The position numbers and the translations under genes were made by a program. 64,000 nucleotides of DNA, taken from Flavobacterium selenitireducens. Its GTDB lineage: Bacteria; Bacteroidota; Bacteroidia; Flavobacteriales; Flavobacteriaceae. Shown here in pieces: positions 8,151 through 18,081 of the stretch (its first letter is position 1; each line of letters begins with the position of its first letter). Where the stretch lies: positions 119,270-183,269 of the forward strand of contig NZ_JAAVIY010000008.1 of NCBI RefSeq assembly GCF_014748335.1. Direction: 5' to 3'. Under the pieces are notes generated by a model, which had not been told where the DNA came from, searched no databases, and saw nothing but the letters and a program-made list of their open reading frames with translations.

Positions 8151-9032
8151 ATGCACAAAGCTGGCTTCGTCAATATCATCGGAAACCCGAACGTAGGAAA
8201 ATCGACACTCATGAACGCGTTTGTCGGTGAGCGACTTTCGATCATTACCTCCAAAGCCCAAACGACGCGCCATCGCATTCTGGGCATCGTCAACGGAGAA
8301 GATTTCCAGATCGTTTTTTCGGACACGCCCGGCATCATCAAGCCTGCTTACGAAATGCAGGAAGCGATGATGGTATTCGTGAAATCGGCTTTTGAAGACG
8401 CAGACGTTTTGGTTTACATGGTCGAAATTGGGGAGCAGGCGCTAAAAGACGAGGCATTCTTTAAAAAAATCGAACATTCCAAAATCCCGGTTTTGCTGCT
8501 GCTGAACAAAATCGATACTTCGAACCAGGAACAGCTGGAAACACAAATCGGATATTGGAAAGAAAAATTGCCGAATGCGGAAATCTATCCGATCTCGGCC
8601 CTCAATAACTTCCACGTCCCTGAAGTGTTCAACCGCATAGTGGAACTGCTTCCGGCCTCGCCGCCGTTCTATCCTAAAGACCAGTTGACGGACAAGCCGG
8701 AACGCTTTTTTGTGAACGAGATCATCCGCGAGAAAATATTGCTGAACTATAAAAAGGAGATTCCGTATTCGGTTGAAATCGAGACGGAGGAATTTTTCGA
8801 AGATGAGACGATCATCAGGATCCGGGCCGTGATCATGGTAGAACGCGATACCCAAAAAGGCATTATCATCGGGCATAAAGGAGAAGCGTTGAAACGCGTC
8901 GGGATCCAGGCACGCGCCGATCTCGAAAAATTCTTCGACAAGCAGATCCACCTTGAAACGTATGTGAAAGTCAACAAAGACTGGAGGTCGAACGCGCGTC
9001 AACTCAAGCGTTTTGGGTATGACAACAAATAG
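8151..9032 (+). CDS. era: GTPase Era
   Basis: 293 residues, the normal size for Era, which binds 16S rRNA 3' ends and assists 30S ribosome assembly. The G motifs are all present: G1 GNPNVGKST near the N-terminus, G3 DTPG, G4 NKID and G5 SAL. The C-terminal KH RNA-binding domain carries GHKGEALKRVG. The start overlaps no other gene and is preceded by a TATCTTTG promoter box. The last 14 bases overlap the next gene, so the two are probably co-transcribed. Confidence 0.97.
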   Translation: MHKAGFVNIIGNPNVGKSTLMNAFVGERLSIITSKAQTTRHRILGIVNGEDFQIVFSDTPGIIKPAYEMQEAMMVFVKSAFEDADVLVYMVEIGEQALKDEAFFKKIEHSKIPVLLLLNKIDTSNQEQLETQIGYWKEKLPNAEIYPISALNNFHVPEVFNRIVELLPASPPFYPKDQLTDKPERFFVNEIIREKILLNYKKEIPYSVEIETEEFFEDETIIRIRAVIMVERDTQKGIIIGHKGEALKRVGIQARADLEKFFDKQIHLETYVKVNKDWRSNARQLKRFGYDNK

Positions 9033-10014
9033 TCGCGTCTCTCCCCAAATTTTCAAGACCAAAGAAGGCTTTTGCCTGGTTTTTCCGGACCGCCTTGTTT
9101 TCAGTAAAAACGAAGATGGGAAAATTTCGGCAGAAGATAAGAAGGACTATACCGGCTGCGCCTTGTTCGTCTTTGCGATTTTGTCGCTTTTTTTCGCGAA
9201 AGCGGCCTTCGGAAACTTTATCGACGGCCATTATTTTGCGGGATCGATGTGGCTGCTCGGCGCACTTTTCACCACTTTTTGTCTTTACAACAGTTGGAAC
9301 AGCCGGGACGCTGACGTTCTGAAGCGTCAGGATATCGTCTCGATGAAGCTCACGCGACATAGTTCGGTTTACAAAAATTCCTATCTCGACATCGAATACA
9401 GGCGTTATCGCAAAAAGCAAGACATGAGGGTCGAACTCCGCGGTTCGCTCAAACACGGAGATGCCGAGGCGCGCCATGCAATACGAATCCTGACTCTTGA
9501 GGGTATTCTGGTACAGGATGGCGTTGCGGTTTCCGGTATTCCGTATGAAAATCTGAAGATAGAGCATCAAAGCAAATTGGCAGTGTTTTACGACGCTCAT
9601 CCCCCTACTTTCGACTGGTCGGAATTGCCCGAAATCCAGGAAGTCGAAAAAGAATTGGACTTGGTTTTTCCGAAATCGTATTTCGAATACTTGGCGATTG
9701 CGGGAGGTGCCAATAGGATGCGCTACCAGGACATTGAATTTTTCGGTCTGTCGAAACTGGAAAGCCGGAACAAGGAACTGCGCAAAAAGATAAAGGCGCT
9801 CGATGCCGATTTTTACGAGCAGACGCCATTGGTGACGTTCGCTTTCCGCAACGGCCGTTATCTTTACTTCCGCCTCGACGCTGGTTTTGATCCAAAAGTG
9901 TACGAGATTCTCGCCGATAAATCAGCAGCCGACGCACCCGGTCTGGATGAGCCGATTGTCATTGCCGCGTCGTTTTCCGAACTTATTGGCAAAGCAGTCG
10001 ATTCCCAGGTTTAA
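9019..10014 (+). CDS. Membrane protein with C-terminal SUKH (SMI1/KNR4) domain
   Basis: 331 residues. Two hydrophobic segments (about residues 45-90: CALFVFAILSLFFAKAAF and WLLGALFTTFCLYN) anchor a protein whose C-terminal third looks like the SMI1/KNR4 or SUKH fold: EIQEVEKELDLVFPKSYFEY, then LAIAGGANRMRYQDIEFFGL. SUKH proteins often act as immunity proteins against toxins in bacteria; a membrane-bound version with no adjacent toxin gene is unusual. The ATG at 9019 was preferred to an upstream TTG. It overlaps era by 14 bases, and its stop overlaps the stop of the convergent gene. Confidence 0.75.
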   Translation: MTTNSRVSPQIFKTKEGFCLVFPDRLVFSKNEDGKISAEDKKDYTGCALFVFAILSLFFAKAAFGNFIDGHYFAGSMWLLGALFTTFCLYNSWNSRDADVLKRQDIVSMKLTRHSSVYKNSYLDIEYRRYRKKQDMRVELRGSLKHGDAEARHAIRILTLEGILVQDGVAVSGIPYENLKIEHQSKLAVFYDAHPPTFDWSELPEIQEVEKELDLVFPKSYFEYLAIAGGANRMRYQDIEFFGLSKLESRNKELRKKIKALDADFYEQTPLVTFAFRNGRYLYFRLDAGFDPKVYEILADKSAADAPGLDEPIVIAASFSELIGKAVDSQV

Positions 10015-10508
10015 GCTACGATATTTTCCATCAGGTCGTGCAAGCGCGCAGCCTGCTTATACGAAATCCGGCGGTTCCATTGTGCTAGCAAGGCCAGCCC
10101 AAACCATAACGAGATCGCACCGAACATAAACAGCAATTCCTTTCCGGCAGGTTCTGACGCCGAGATCTTGACGTATAGAAATAGGACGCTCGCCACAAAT
10201 GAGACAAAGGCGACCGTCCGCATGACGAGCAGGAAGACCCATAAAACAGGATTCTCGACATATTGGCCTTTTACCACGGTTTGCCCGGACCGGTCGCTGA
10301 CTTCCAAATGCAGCAATGGCGACCAGACCTGTTGCTGGTCTTCGGCCACCTCCAGCCAAATATGGTTTCCATTCTGCTTTACTATGTAGTCGCGATTTGA
10401 GTGCGACTCGAATGAGCGGCAAGTGCGCTTGATTTCGTCGGCGGACTTCATCGTCGATTTGTGGAAGTGGTCGGGATAGGAGATACGGGCTTTCATCTGC
10501 GTCTTCAT
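10011..10508 (-). CDS. Hypothetical membrane protein
   Basis: 165 residues, with a soluble N-terminal half (DYIVKQNGNHIWLEVAEDQQ) and two membrane segments (VLWVFLLVMRTVAFVSFVAS and LLFMFGAISLWFGLALLA) before a basic C-terminal helix. No family is recognised. The stop codons of this gene and the convergent SUKH gene interlock at 10011-10014. Confidence 0.65.
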   Translation of the reverse strand: MKTQMKARISYPDHFHKSTMKSADEIKRTCRSFESHSNRDYIVKQNGNHIWLEVAEDQQQVWSPLLHLEVSDRSGQTVVKGQYVENPVLWVFLLVMRTVAFVSFVASVLFLYVKISASEPAGKELLFMFGAISLWFGLALLAQWNRRISYKQAARLHDLMENIVA

Positions 10509-10611
10509 TTATCGGATAACGTCCGAAGTTGCCGCATTATTTGTTAAAGACGGTTAAAGGTTTGCCAACGACAACGCAAATGTAAATGGCTCAGGAAACT
10601 AAAAGAAAACG

Positions 10612-10619
10612 TACCTTTG
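10612..10619 (+). promoter_or_regulatory. -7 box of der
   Basis: TACCTTTG, 17 bases before the der ATG at 10637. It supports that start over an upstream in-frame one at 10586. Confidence 0.6.
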
Positions 10620-10636
10620 CCGCAAAATTCTTAAGT

Positions 10637-11947
10637 ATGGGCAATATCGTAGCGATCGTGGGTAGGCCAAATGTCGGAAAGTCGACGTTGTTCAACCGCA
10701 TGATCCAGAGGAGGGAAGCCATCGTCGATTCGGTAGCAGGAGTAACGCGCGACCGCAATTACGGCAAAAGCGAATGGAACGGAAAGGAATTTTCTGTTAT
10801 CGATACAGGCGGTTACGTAAAAGGGTCGGATGATGTTTTCGAAGGTGAGATCCGCAAACAGGTGGAACTCGCAATCGACGAAGCGGACGTCATCCTTTTT
10901 ATAGTAGACGTCGAGGAAGGCATCACGCCAATGGACGACGAAGTGGCCAAGTTGCTCCGAAAGGTCACCAAACCGGTAATCTTGGGAGTAAACAAGGTAG
11001 ACAACGCGATGCGCGAAAAAGATGCGATTGAGTTTTATAACCTCGGTTTGGGCGATTACGTCACGTTCGCTTCGACTTCCGGTAGCGGAACGGGCGAGTT
11101 GCTCGACGCGCTCATCGATGCGTTTCCCGAAAAGCCGGAACCGACGCAAGAGGAAATCGCTTTGCCGCGTTTTGCAGTCGTCGGACGCCCGAATGCAGGG
11201 AAATCGAGCATCATCAACGCACTCATAGGCGAAGATCGCTATATCGTAACCGACATCGCGGGAACGACGCGAGACGCCATAGACACCAAATTCAACCGTT
11301 TCGGATTCGACTTCAACCTGGTCGATACGGCCGGAATCCGCCGCAAGGCAAAAGTCAAGGAAGATCTCGAATTCTACTCCGTGATGCGTTCGGTGCGCGC
11401 CATCGAGAATGCCGACGTCTGTATTTTGGTGATCGACGCCACACGCGGATTCGAAAGCCAGGACCAGAATATTTTCTGGCTTGCCGAAAAAAACCGCAAA
11501 GGTGTTGTGATCGTCGTGAACAAATGGGATCTCGTTGAAAAGGACACGATGTCGACACGCGATTACGAAGCCAAAATCCGCAAGGAAATCGAACCGTTTA
11601 CGGATGTGCCTATCATTTTTACATCGGCAACGACCAAACAGCGATTGCTCAAGGCGCTTGAAACAGCAGTTGGCGTTTTTGAAAGCCGCAAGCAGCGTAT
11701 CCCGACCTCGAAGTTCAACGAGTACATGCTCAAGATCATCGAGCACATGCCGCCTCCGGCACTTAAGGGCAAATACGTCAAGATCAAATATTGCATGCAA
11801 CTGCCGACTCCAGTCCCTCAGTTTGTGTTTTTTGCAAATCTCCCGCAGTACGTGAAAGAGCCGTACAAGCGATTTTTGGAGAACAAGATTCGCGAAAAGT
11901 GGGACTATTCGGGTGTGCCGATGGACATTTACATTCGCGAGAAATAA
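10637..11947 (+). CDS. der: GTPase Der (EngA)
   Basis: 436 residues with two GTPase domains in tandem, the signature of Der, which acts in 50S subunit assembly. Domain 1 has [13 protein letters not shown] and NKVD; domain 2 has [13 protein letters not shown] and NKWD. The KH-like C-terminal domain ([20 protein letters not shown]) follows. The start was set at 10637, behind a TACCTTTG box, which gives the usual [15 protein letters not shown]-terminus. A strong terminator follows the stop. Confidence 0.97.
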   Translation: MGNIVAIVGRPNVGKSTLFNRMIQRREAIVDSVAGVTRDRNYGKSEWNGKEFSVIDTGGYVKGSDDVFEGEIRKQVELAIDEADVILFIVDVEEGITPMDDEVAKLLRKVTKPVILGVNKVDNAMREKDAIEFYNLGLGDYVTFASTSGSGTGELLDALIDAFPEKPEPTQEEIALPRFAVVGRPNAGKSSIINALIGEDRYIVTDIAGTTRDAIDTKFNRFGFDFNLVDTAGIRRKAKVKEDLEFYSVMRSVRAIENADVCILVIDATRGFESQDQNIFWLAEKNRKGVVIVVNKWDLVEKDTMSTRDYEAKIRKEIEPFTDVPIIFTSATTKQRLLKALETAVGVFESRKQRIPTSKFNEYMLKIIEHMPPPALKGKYVKIKYCMQLPTPVPQFVFFANLPQYVKEPYKRFLENKIREKWDYSGVPMDIYIREK

Positions 11948-11953
11948 AATGAG

Positions 11954-11977
11954 CCCTGGTTGACGCCAGGGTTTTTT
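11954..11977 (+). terminator. Terminator after der
   Basis: CCCTGG and CCAGGG pair around a 6-base loop, followed by six T. The rest of the gap to 12226 is AT-rich and holds no ORF or repeat I can support. Confidence 0.85.
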
Positions 11978-12226
11978 CGTATGGATTTGTTACAGATTGG
12001 TAAAGGAAATTAAATTGTAACAGATGTTATAGTTTCTTCCGTCTCACGCGCCTTTATCACGAAGGGCCAAATGATTTTTGAGTGTAAACCCGATTGCAAA
12101 TGACGGCCACTGTGAAAAAATGTCAGGCTTCCCATTCGGAATGTTAAAAAATTTGTAAGAAATTTTACCTCGCACATACTATTTCAGTTATTTGGCGTTA
12201 AATCACTCAAACAAACTAATCTTTAG

Positions 12227-15043
12227 ATGCTGAAAATCTATTTTTCCGTATTGGCCATCCTGGCCGGTCTGGGCGCGTATGCCCAGAACTCAGTGACCAT
12301 CAAGGGCAAAATTCTTGAGGCTAAAACCCAACTTCCCATCGAGGCCGTGACGGTTTACGTCGCTTCGGCCAAAGACTCGACCGTGGTAGATTACACCGTC
12401 ACCGACAAAAACGGGGCGTTTTCGTTCACGACGAGGAAGTCCGACAAACCGGTTTTTTTCAAGGTTTCCTTCATCGGATTTAAATCAATCGAAAAAAGTT
12501 ACGACAAGGGAATCGCCAACAACATCGATTACGGCACGCTCAAAATGGAGGAGAGTGAGACCATGCTTGGAGAAGTCGTCGTCAAGAACGAAGCGCCTCC
12601 GATAAGGATCAAAAACGATACGTTGGAGTTCAACGCTTCTTCATTCAAGGTAAGGCCGGATGCCAATGTCGAGACGTTGCTCAAGCAGTTGCCGGGCGTC
12701 GAGATCGATAATGAAGGCAAGATCACCGTCAACGGAAAAGAGGTCAACCAAATTTTGGTCAACGGAAAGCCTTTTTTTGACAAAGACGGCAAAGTCGCAC
12801 TGCAAAATCTCCCGAGCGACATCATCAACAAGGTCCAGATCACGGACACGAAAAGCAAGAAAGAGGAGCTTTCGGGCGAAAAAGCAAGCTCGAACAACGC
12901 GAGTATCAACCTGACGATAGACGAAGACAAAAACAAAGGCTTTTTTGGAAAAGTCATGGGCGGATACGGCACTGACGACCGATACGAGTCGTCGCTGATG
13001 CTCAACTATTTCAACAACAAACGCAAGATTTCGTTGCTTGCCTCGGCCAATAACATCAACTCGTCAGGGTTTTCGATGAATGAGATTTTCGATTCCATGG
13101 GCGGCGGCCGCAACTATTCGATCTGGACGAACGACAACGGCTCTTTCGGCATCAACGGGATGCGCTTTGGCGGAGGAAACGGGATCACGACTTCCCAACT
13201 CGTCGGACTCAACTACGGGGACGAACCCTTCAAGAACTTCACCACGAACGGAAGCTATTTTTACAACGGGGCGGAAACGGAAAACCGCAACCGCACCAAA
13301 GAGCAAACGTTTTTGAGTACGGGAAGCTTTACGACAGATTCCAACGCAAGGACAATCGAGGAACGCTCGGCCCACAACCTGAACTTTGAACTCGAGTATA
13401 AAATCGATTCGCTGACGACGATTTCCGTTTCGCCTAAATTCGTCAAAGGCCATTCGTATAGCGAAAACAAAGGAAATTCGGTAACAACCGAGGAAAACGG
13501 GCGTATTTCCCGAGAAAGCTCGCGCGACAACTTCGATGATTCGGATAACCAAAGCCTTGGCGGAAATTTCTATTTCAATCGCGGCTTCAAGCGGAAAGGA
13601 CGTTTTCTAAGTGTTTGGGTCGATGACGAACATACAAAGTCCGACGGTGTCAGCCGAAATCTCTCGCTCAACACCTTTTACCGCGACCAGGATCAGGATG
13701 GCGTTACCGATCTCGTCGAAACCGATAACCGAAACCAGAAGCGACTCGACCGCAATCGTACCGACCGGTTCAACTCCGGCATAGAATTCTCTGAACCTTT
13801 GCGCGATTCGATAAGCTTGAAAGTCAGCCTCAATTTTGAAAAACAACAAAATATAGCCGATCGCAGCACTTACGACTTCGACGCGGCCACGAACGAGTAT
13901 TCGATCCTCAACGATTCGATCACGAACTATTTGAGGTCGTCCACGCGCAACATCAATCCGCAGGCGGGATTTTCGATCAACAAGAAAAAGCTCAACCTAA
14001 GCATGAACTTCGGAACCGCCGTTTACCTGTTCGAAGCTAATTCGAATTATCTCGGCGAACGGGTTTCACTGAGCCGGGAAAAAATTTACCCGACGGCCAA
14101 TCTTTGGGGCGGATACAACTTCACCAAGTCGCGCAATATCTGGATCAACTACAGCTTTGACGTGAATTTCCCATCGGCGGCTCAGGTATTGCCGGTGCTC
14201 GATGTTTCGGATCCTTTGAACACCAGGATCGGAAATCCCAACCTAGACCCGAACAAATCTCACTATATGTATTTGAGTTTCCGCGACTATGATTATGCGA
14301 CCAAATCCGGCTGGAGCATTTACGCGGGAGGAAACCTTTTTGAAAGCCAGGTGGTTTCGTCGACAACCTACGACTCGAGCCGAAAAAGCACGACGGAATA
14401 CATCAGTCTTTCCGGCAACGCCAATACGTGGTTCGGAGGAAATTACAACAAGACGATCAAGCGAGACGCTCACTCGTTCCGCTTCGGGCTTGGCTTCAAC
14501 GGAGGTTATAACCGCAACCAGGGTTTCGTGGAAGGAAAATTGTACGAAGCCGAATCGTATAGGATAACGCCTCGTGTAAGCTTCAACTATGATTACGGCG
14601 AGTTGCTTTCGATCGGTCCGAAGTATGATTTCACCTATAGTGAAAGCCAATACACCAATTTCGTTACCGACAGGCAAACCAACGTGACTCATCGCTTTAC
14701 GTTGCAAACCACGAGTTATTGGCCTAAACACGTCGTTTTCGGGAACGATTTCAGTTACACCTACAACTCGAATATAGCGGATGGTTTCAAAAAGGACTTC
14801 TATTTATGGAACATGAGCCTGGGCTACAATTTCCTCGAAGACCACCTGCTGTTCAAAGTGAAAGTGTACGATTTGCTCAACCAAAACCAGAACACCACGC
14901 GCAGCATTTCGCCGACGTACATCCGCGATGAAGAAAATACCGTATTAAAACGCTATGCGATGTTTTCACTTACGTATAAACTTGATAAATTCGCAGGTAA
15001 GAAAAAAGAAGGCGAAGGACGAAGCCGCTTCATCATCAACTAA
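12227..15043 (+). CDS. TonB-dependent-receptor-like outer-membrane protein
   Basis: 938 residues. A signal peptide (ending GAYAQN) is followed by a carboxypeptidase-regulatory-like beta-sandwich (VTIKGKILEAKTQLPIEAVT), a plug-like region (LPGVEIDNEGKITVNGKEVN) and a long beta-barrel rich in Tyr, Asn and Arg. The order and length fit the Bacteroidota outer-membrane barrel family (OMP_b-brl_3), which lack a SusD partner. An insert with DQDQDGVTDLVETDN resembles a calcium-binding loop. The substrate cannot be told. It lies 9 bases upstream of the next gene, so the two are likely one operon. Confidence 0.88.
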   Translation: MLKIYFSVLAILAGLGAYAQNSVTIKGKILEAKTQLPIEAVTVYVASAKDSTVVDYTVTDKNGAFSFTTRKSDKPVFFKVSFIGFKSIEKSYDKGIANNIDYGTLKMEESETMLGEVVVKNEAPPIRIKNDTLEFNASSFKVRPDANVETLLKQLPGVEIDNEGKITVNGKEVNQILVNGKPFFDKDGKVALQNLPSDIINKVQITDTKSKKEELSGEKASSNNASINLTIDEDKNKGFFGKVMGGYGTDDRYESSLMLNYFNNKRKISLLASANNINSSGFSMNEIFDSMGGGRNYSIWTNDNGSFGINGMRFGGGNGITTSQLVGLNYGDEPFKNFTTNGSYFYNGAETENRNRTKEQTFLSTGSFTTDSNARTIEERSAHNLNFELEYKIDSLTTISVSPKFVKGHSYSENKGNSVTTEENGRISRESSRDNFDDSDNQSLGGNFYFNRGFKRKGRFLSVWVDDEHTKSDGVSRNLSLNTFYRDQDQDGVTDLVETDNRNQKRLDRNRTDRFNSGIEFSEPLRDSISLKVSLNFEKQQNIADRSTYDFDAATNEYSILNDSITNYLRSSTRNINPQAGFSINKKKLNLSMNFGTAVYLFEANSNYLGERVSLSREKIYPTANLWGGYNFTKSRNIWINYSFDVNFPSAAQVLPVLDVSDPLNTRIGNPNLDPNKSHYMYLSFRDYDYATKSGWSIYAGGNLFESQVVSSTTYDSSRKSTTEYISLSGNANTWFGGNYNKTIKRDAHSFRFGLGFNGGYNRNQGFVEGKLYEAESYRITPRVSFNYDYGELLSIGPKYDFTYSESQYTNFVTDRQTNVTHRFTLQTTSYWPKHVVFGNDFSYTYNSNIADGFKKDFYLWNMSLGYNFLEDHLLFKVKVYDLLNQNQNTTRSISPTYIRDEENTVLKRYAMFSLTYKLDKFAGKKKEGEGRSRFIIN

Positions 15044-15052
15044 CAGCAAAGC

Positions 15053-15544
15053 ATGAAAAAGTACACGGGTAGTTTCGACAAGAATACGATAAGGGTTTAC
15101 GATGGCGATATCCTTTACGGATCTATAGATTTCAACAGGGATTTGCCTGCTCACGCCGATATTTTCATTTATGCGGACCGGTTTCACATCGGGCCGAAAA
15201 GCGCGACAGAAAAAGACATCGTGCTTACCAAGGCTGACGTTCCCGTATTCTCTTTCGCATTCGACAAAGTTTGGGGCGGAGCCGAGATCCTTTCGGAAGG
15301 CAACCAAACCGGATACGAGGTGAAAGGGCGTTGGTTTCGTGCAGGAACGCGACTCATCGACGCCGACGACAAGGATGTTGTCGCGGTAATGACCAACGAA
15401 ATGTCCGAACCCGCGATCGAAATCACCGTTTACGAAAAGACCGAGCCCGTAATGGTCATGTCAACGCTTTACTACCACTTATATGCATCGCGATCCAAAC
15501 GGCTTTCCGTCGCATTGGGCGCAGCATTCCTGGGTGCGGTCTGA
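15053..15544 (+). CDS. Hypothetical protein, partner of the upstream receptor
   Basis: 163 residues without signal peptide, mostly predicted strands, with a short hydrophobic C-terminus (VALGAAFLGAV). I recognise no family. The 9-base gap to the receptor gene and the terminator after it indicate co-transcription with that receptor. Confidence 0.7.
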   Translation: MKKYTGSFDKNTIRVYDGDILYGSIDFNRDLPAHADIFIYADRFHIGPKSATEKDIVLTKADVPVFSFAFDKVWGGAEILSEGNQTGYEVKGRWFRAGTRLIDADDKDVVAVMTNEMSEPAIEITVYEKTEPVMVMSTLYYHLYASRSKRLSVALGAAFLGAV

Positions 15545-15561
15545 TTTTCGCACAAAATAAT

Positions 15562-15596
15562 AAAGGGCCGCACTCGATAAGATTGCGGCCCTTTTT
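15562..15596. terminator. Bidirectional terminator
   Basis: GGGCCGCA and TGCGGCCC flank an 11-base loop, with A and T tracts outside. It separates two convergent genes. Confidence 0.85.
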
Positions 15597-15614
15597 ATTT
15601 CCTGTCCCACGATC

Positions 15615-16400
15615 TTAAGGACATTTTTTTTCCGAAAGCAAGTTTCCGGCTTCCTGATAACCGAGCGCGTAAGCCTTCCTCAAATCCGTGCAATAATCGC
15701 CGGATGTTTTGGTGTTGATGCGATAAAGCGCACGGTCGTAAACGGCTTCCGGGTCGTTTGGCCGCAGCTTAACGGCCATGTCGAAGTCGGCCAACGCGGT
15801 TTTGTCTTTGAGTTTTTCCTTGCACAACGCGCGGCTGAGATAAAGGTCGCCGTCGTTTGGGTCGATGGTCAGCGCGCGATCGAAATCCGAAACCGCCTCC
15901 TTGAAAAGCCCTAGCTGGAAATAGAGATATCCCCTGTTTATGTAAGCTTGTCCATTCATCGGCTCCAACCCGATACACGCCGTATAGCCTGTAATCGCGC
16001 CCTTTTTGTCGTCGGCCAGCGAACGCGCGAACGCCAGGTTGAAATGCGCTTTGTATTCCTTGGAATTCAATTTTACACACGTCGCATAATCGGCAATGGC
16101 CAGGTCGAGTTGGTTGCGTTTCTCGTACAGCATGCCACGGCTGAAAAAACTCTGGAATGCGTTGGGATTGATCGCGATGGCTTTCGCATAGTCGGCTAAC
16201 GCCTCGACTTCGAGATCAGGAAGTTTTGCCTTCCAATAACCGCGTTTGTGGTAATGATCGCCATTTTTATCGTTGACCGAAATTTTTTCGTCAAGCTCGG
16301 CTATGTTCTTGAGAACTTGTTCGCGCGTGAAGCCCTGCCCTAGAACGGTAGGCGCACAGCAAATCAACATCCAGAACAGATGCAGTAGGTTTCGTTTCAT
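15615..16400 (-). CDS. Secreted TPR protein
   Basis: 261 residues. A signal peptide (ending APTVLGQ) precedes five or more TPR units, visible as repeats of the type A-x-x-x-Y-x-x-A-I-x-x-x-P-x-x (DYAKAIAINPNAFQSFFSRG, DFDRALTIDPNDGDLYLSRA). The C-terminus GDYCTDLRKAYALGYQEAG ends with a second Cys (KKCP). The neighbouring upstream gene encodes a paralogue with the same ending. TPRs bind proteins; no partner is indicated. Confidence 0.88.
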   Translation of the reverse strand: MKRNLLHLFWMLICCAPTVLGQGFTREQVLKNIAELDEKISVNDKNGDHYHKRGYWKAKLPDLEVEALADYAKAIAINPNAFQSFFSRGMLYEKRNQLDLAIADYATCVKLNSKEYKAHFNLAFARSLADDKKGAITGYTACIGLEPMNGQAYINRGYLYFQLGLFKEAVSDFDRALTIDPNDGDLYLSRALCKEKLKDKTALADFDMAVKLRPNDPEAVYDRALYRINTKTSGDYCTDLRKAYALGYQEAGNLLSEKKCP

Positions 16401-16444
16401 TTGGGGAATGAATTAGAGTGCAAAATTGGTGAAAAAAAACAAAA

Positions 16445-17221
16445 TCACTTGCACGTTTCGACAATGATTTGTTTGGCTTCTGGCATTCCGAGTTCCAAGG
16501 CTTTGCGAAGATCGGCGCAGTGGTTTCCGGGCATTTTATGGTTGAGCCGGAACAACGCTCTGTTGAAGTAGCTCGCGGCATCTTTAGGATTGAGCGCAAT
16601 GGCTTTGTCGAAATCGAGCATGGCCGATTTATTTCCAGTCGACGCTTTGGACAGGCCCCGGTTGGCATACGCCGCCGCATCTTTCGGATTCTGCGCTATC
16701 GCAGCGTCGAAATCGCGAATAGCCTTTTCGGTTTGTCCCAGTTCATGGTAAATTTTGCCTCGGTTCAGCAGTGCGTCTGTCAGGTTGCCGTCGATCGAAA
16801 GGGCTTTGTCGTAATCGGATAAGGCAATTTTCAGGTTTCCTTTCGTCAAATACGAAAATGCGCGTCCCACATAGGCTTTCGCTACGTCGGGTTTAAGCGC
16901 GATAGCTGCCGAAAAGTCTGCTATGGCCGAATTTTCCCGCTTGATTTTTTGAAACGTAAGCCCTCTGGAATAATAGGCGTCGTAGTGGTTGGGATTTAAT
17001 TGTAGTACGGCGTCGAAGTCTGCGATCGCACCTTCGAATTCCGACAATTCCGTCTTGTAGAAACCTCTCATGAAGTAGGTCTCGGCACCCGGATTATTCG
17101 CCAGGATGGAGTCGCTCATACGGATGGCTTCGCGTAGGCTTTCTTTGTCTCCCGGATTGATTTTTTGTGCATTGGCGCAACAAGCGACGATCAGCAACAG
17201 TAAGTTTGTCAGGCTTCTCAT
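16445..17221 (-). CDS. Secreted TPR protein, paralogue of its neighbour
   Basis: 258 residues from the ATG at 17221, which gives a good signal peptide (MRSLTNLLLLIVACCANAQ); the frame extends six codons upstream. About six TPR units follow (DFDAVLQLNPNHYDAYYSRG, DFDAAIAQNPKDAAAYANRG). It ends GNHCADLRKALELGMPEA ... ETCK, the same Cys-flanked tail as the downstream gene 44 bases away. The pair is therefore a tandem duplication, probably in one transcript. Confidence 0.87.
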   Translation of the reverse strand: MRSLTNLLLLIVACCANAQKINPGDKESLREAIRMSDSILANNPGAETYFMRGFYKTELSEFEGAIADFDAVLQLNPNHYDAYYSRGLTFQKIKRENSAIADFSAAIALKPDVAKAYVGRAFSYLTKGNLKIALSDYDKALSIDGNLTDALLNRGKIYHELGQTEKAIRDFDAAIAQNPKDAAAYANRGLSKASTGNKSAMLDFDKAIALNPKDAASYFNRALFRLNHKMPGNHCADLRKALELGMPEAKQIIVETCK

Positions 17222-17245
17222 TTTAGGTTTTTGCGGCAAAGCTAA

Positions 17246-17282
17246 ATAAAAATCGCGGCCAATTCGACCGCGATTCTTTTTT
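17246..17282. terminator. Hairpin terminator between the TPM and TPR genes
   Basis: AATCGCGG and CCGCGATT pair around a 9-base loop. On the minus strand the stem runs into TTTTTATTT, ending the LemA-TPM operon; on the plus strand CTTTTTTG follows. Confidence 0.75.
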
Positions 17283-17295
17283 GATAGCTTTTGTA

Positions 17296-18081
17296 TTACC
17301 AGCTTCCGCCTGCGCCACCTCCGGAGAATCCTCCACCTCCGAAGCCACCGCCAAAGCCGCCGCCGCCGCCTCCAAAGCCTCCCGAAGAACCGCCGCCAAA
17401 ACCGCCACGTCCAAGGCTGGAAAGAATCAGGATATCAGCGAGATCCGGGCCGGAGAAACGACCGTTGCCGCCGCGTCCGCCACCTCTGCCTTTAAAAATG
17501 CTGATGATGACGATGATGACGATGAAAATCACGATGATCCCGATAAAACCACCCGGGCCGTCTCCATCGCCTTTTCGCGTGCCTTTGTATTTGCCTTTGA
17601 GTACGTCGAAAATAGCGTCGGCTCCTTTGTCGAGGCCTCGGTAGTAACTTCCGGCCTTAAACTCGGGAATGATGACATTGCGCGTAAGCTCGCCCGTGAT
17701 GCCCGCGGAAAGCCTGTCTTCTACGCCATAGCCTGGTGCGATCCATATCCGTCGTTCCTTTGCCGCGAGCAATATGAAAACGCCATTGTCTTCCTTGGCT
17801 TGACCGATTCCCCATTTCTGGGCCCAGTTTACCGACAGGATTCCGATGTCTTCTCCTTTTATCGTCGGCGTCGTGACCACCACGATCTGTGTGGTCGTCG
17901 AATCCGAATACCGGATCAGTTTTTCTTCAAGTTGGCTTTTTTCGGTCGGGCTCAGCAAGTTGGCGTAATCGTAAACGCTGGTCTGGAAACTTGGCTTTTC
18001 AGGAATGTCGAACTGGGCGAATCCGATAGAGGTCAACAACAAGAGCGTCGGCAAAAGCGCCATTTTAAAAAATCTTGTCAT
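17296..18081 (-). CDS. TPM-domain protein with glycine-rich tail (YgcG family)
   Basis: 261 residues: signal peptide (ending IGFAQ), TPM domain (about 30-155: VYDYANLLSPTEKSQLEEKL, TQIVVVTTPTIKG, ILLAAKERRIWIAPGYGVED), a transmembrane helix (GFIGIIVIFIVIIVIISIF), then a tail of Gly-Gly-Phe repeats ending GGAGGSW. This is the usual layout of secreted TPM proteins found with LemA. TPM domains may act as phosphatases or in membrane-protein repair; the role here is unproven. Its start overlaps the stop of the previous gene by one base (TGATG). Confidence 0.9.
   Translation of the reverse strand: MTRFFKMALLPTLLLLTSIGFAQFDIPEKPSFQTSVYDYANLLSPTEKSQLEEKLIRYSDSTTTQIVVVTTPTIKGEDIGILSVNWAQKWGIGQAKEDNGVFILLAAKERRIWIAPGYGVEDRLSAGITGELTRNVIIPEFKAGSYYRGLDKGADAIFDVLKGKYKGTRKGDGDGPGGFIGIIVIFIVIIVIISIFKGRGGGRGGNGRFSGPDLADILILSSLGRGGFGGGSSGGFGGGGGGFGGGFGGGGFSGGGAGGSW

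Noticed and set aside
10631..11800. A 389-codon open frame antisense to der
   Set aside because: It mirrors the der reading frame in the complementary strand, shows no protein motif and lies wholly within a core gene.
15615..17221. The two TPR genes as Sel1-type repeat proteins
   Set aside because: Repeat period and motif fit TPR (34 residues), not Sel1.
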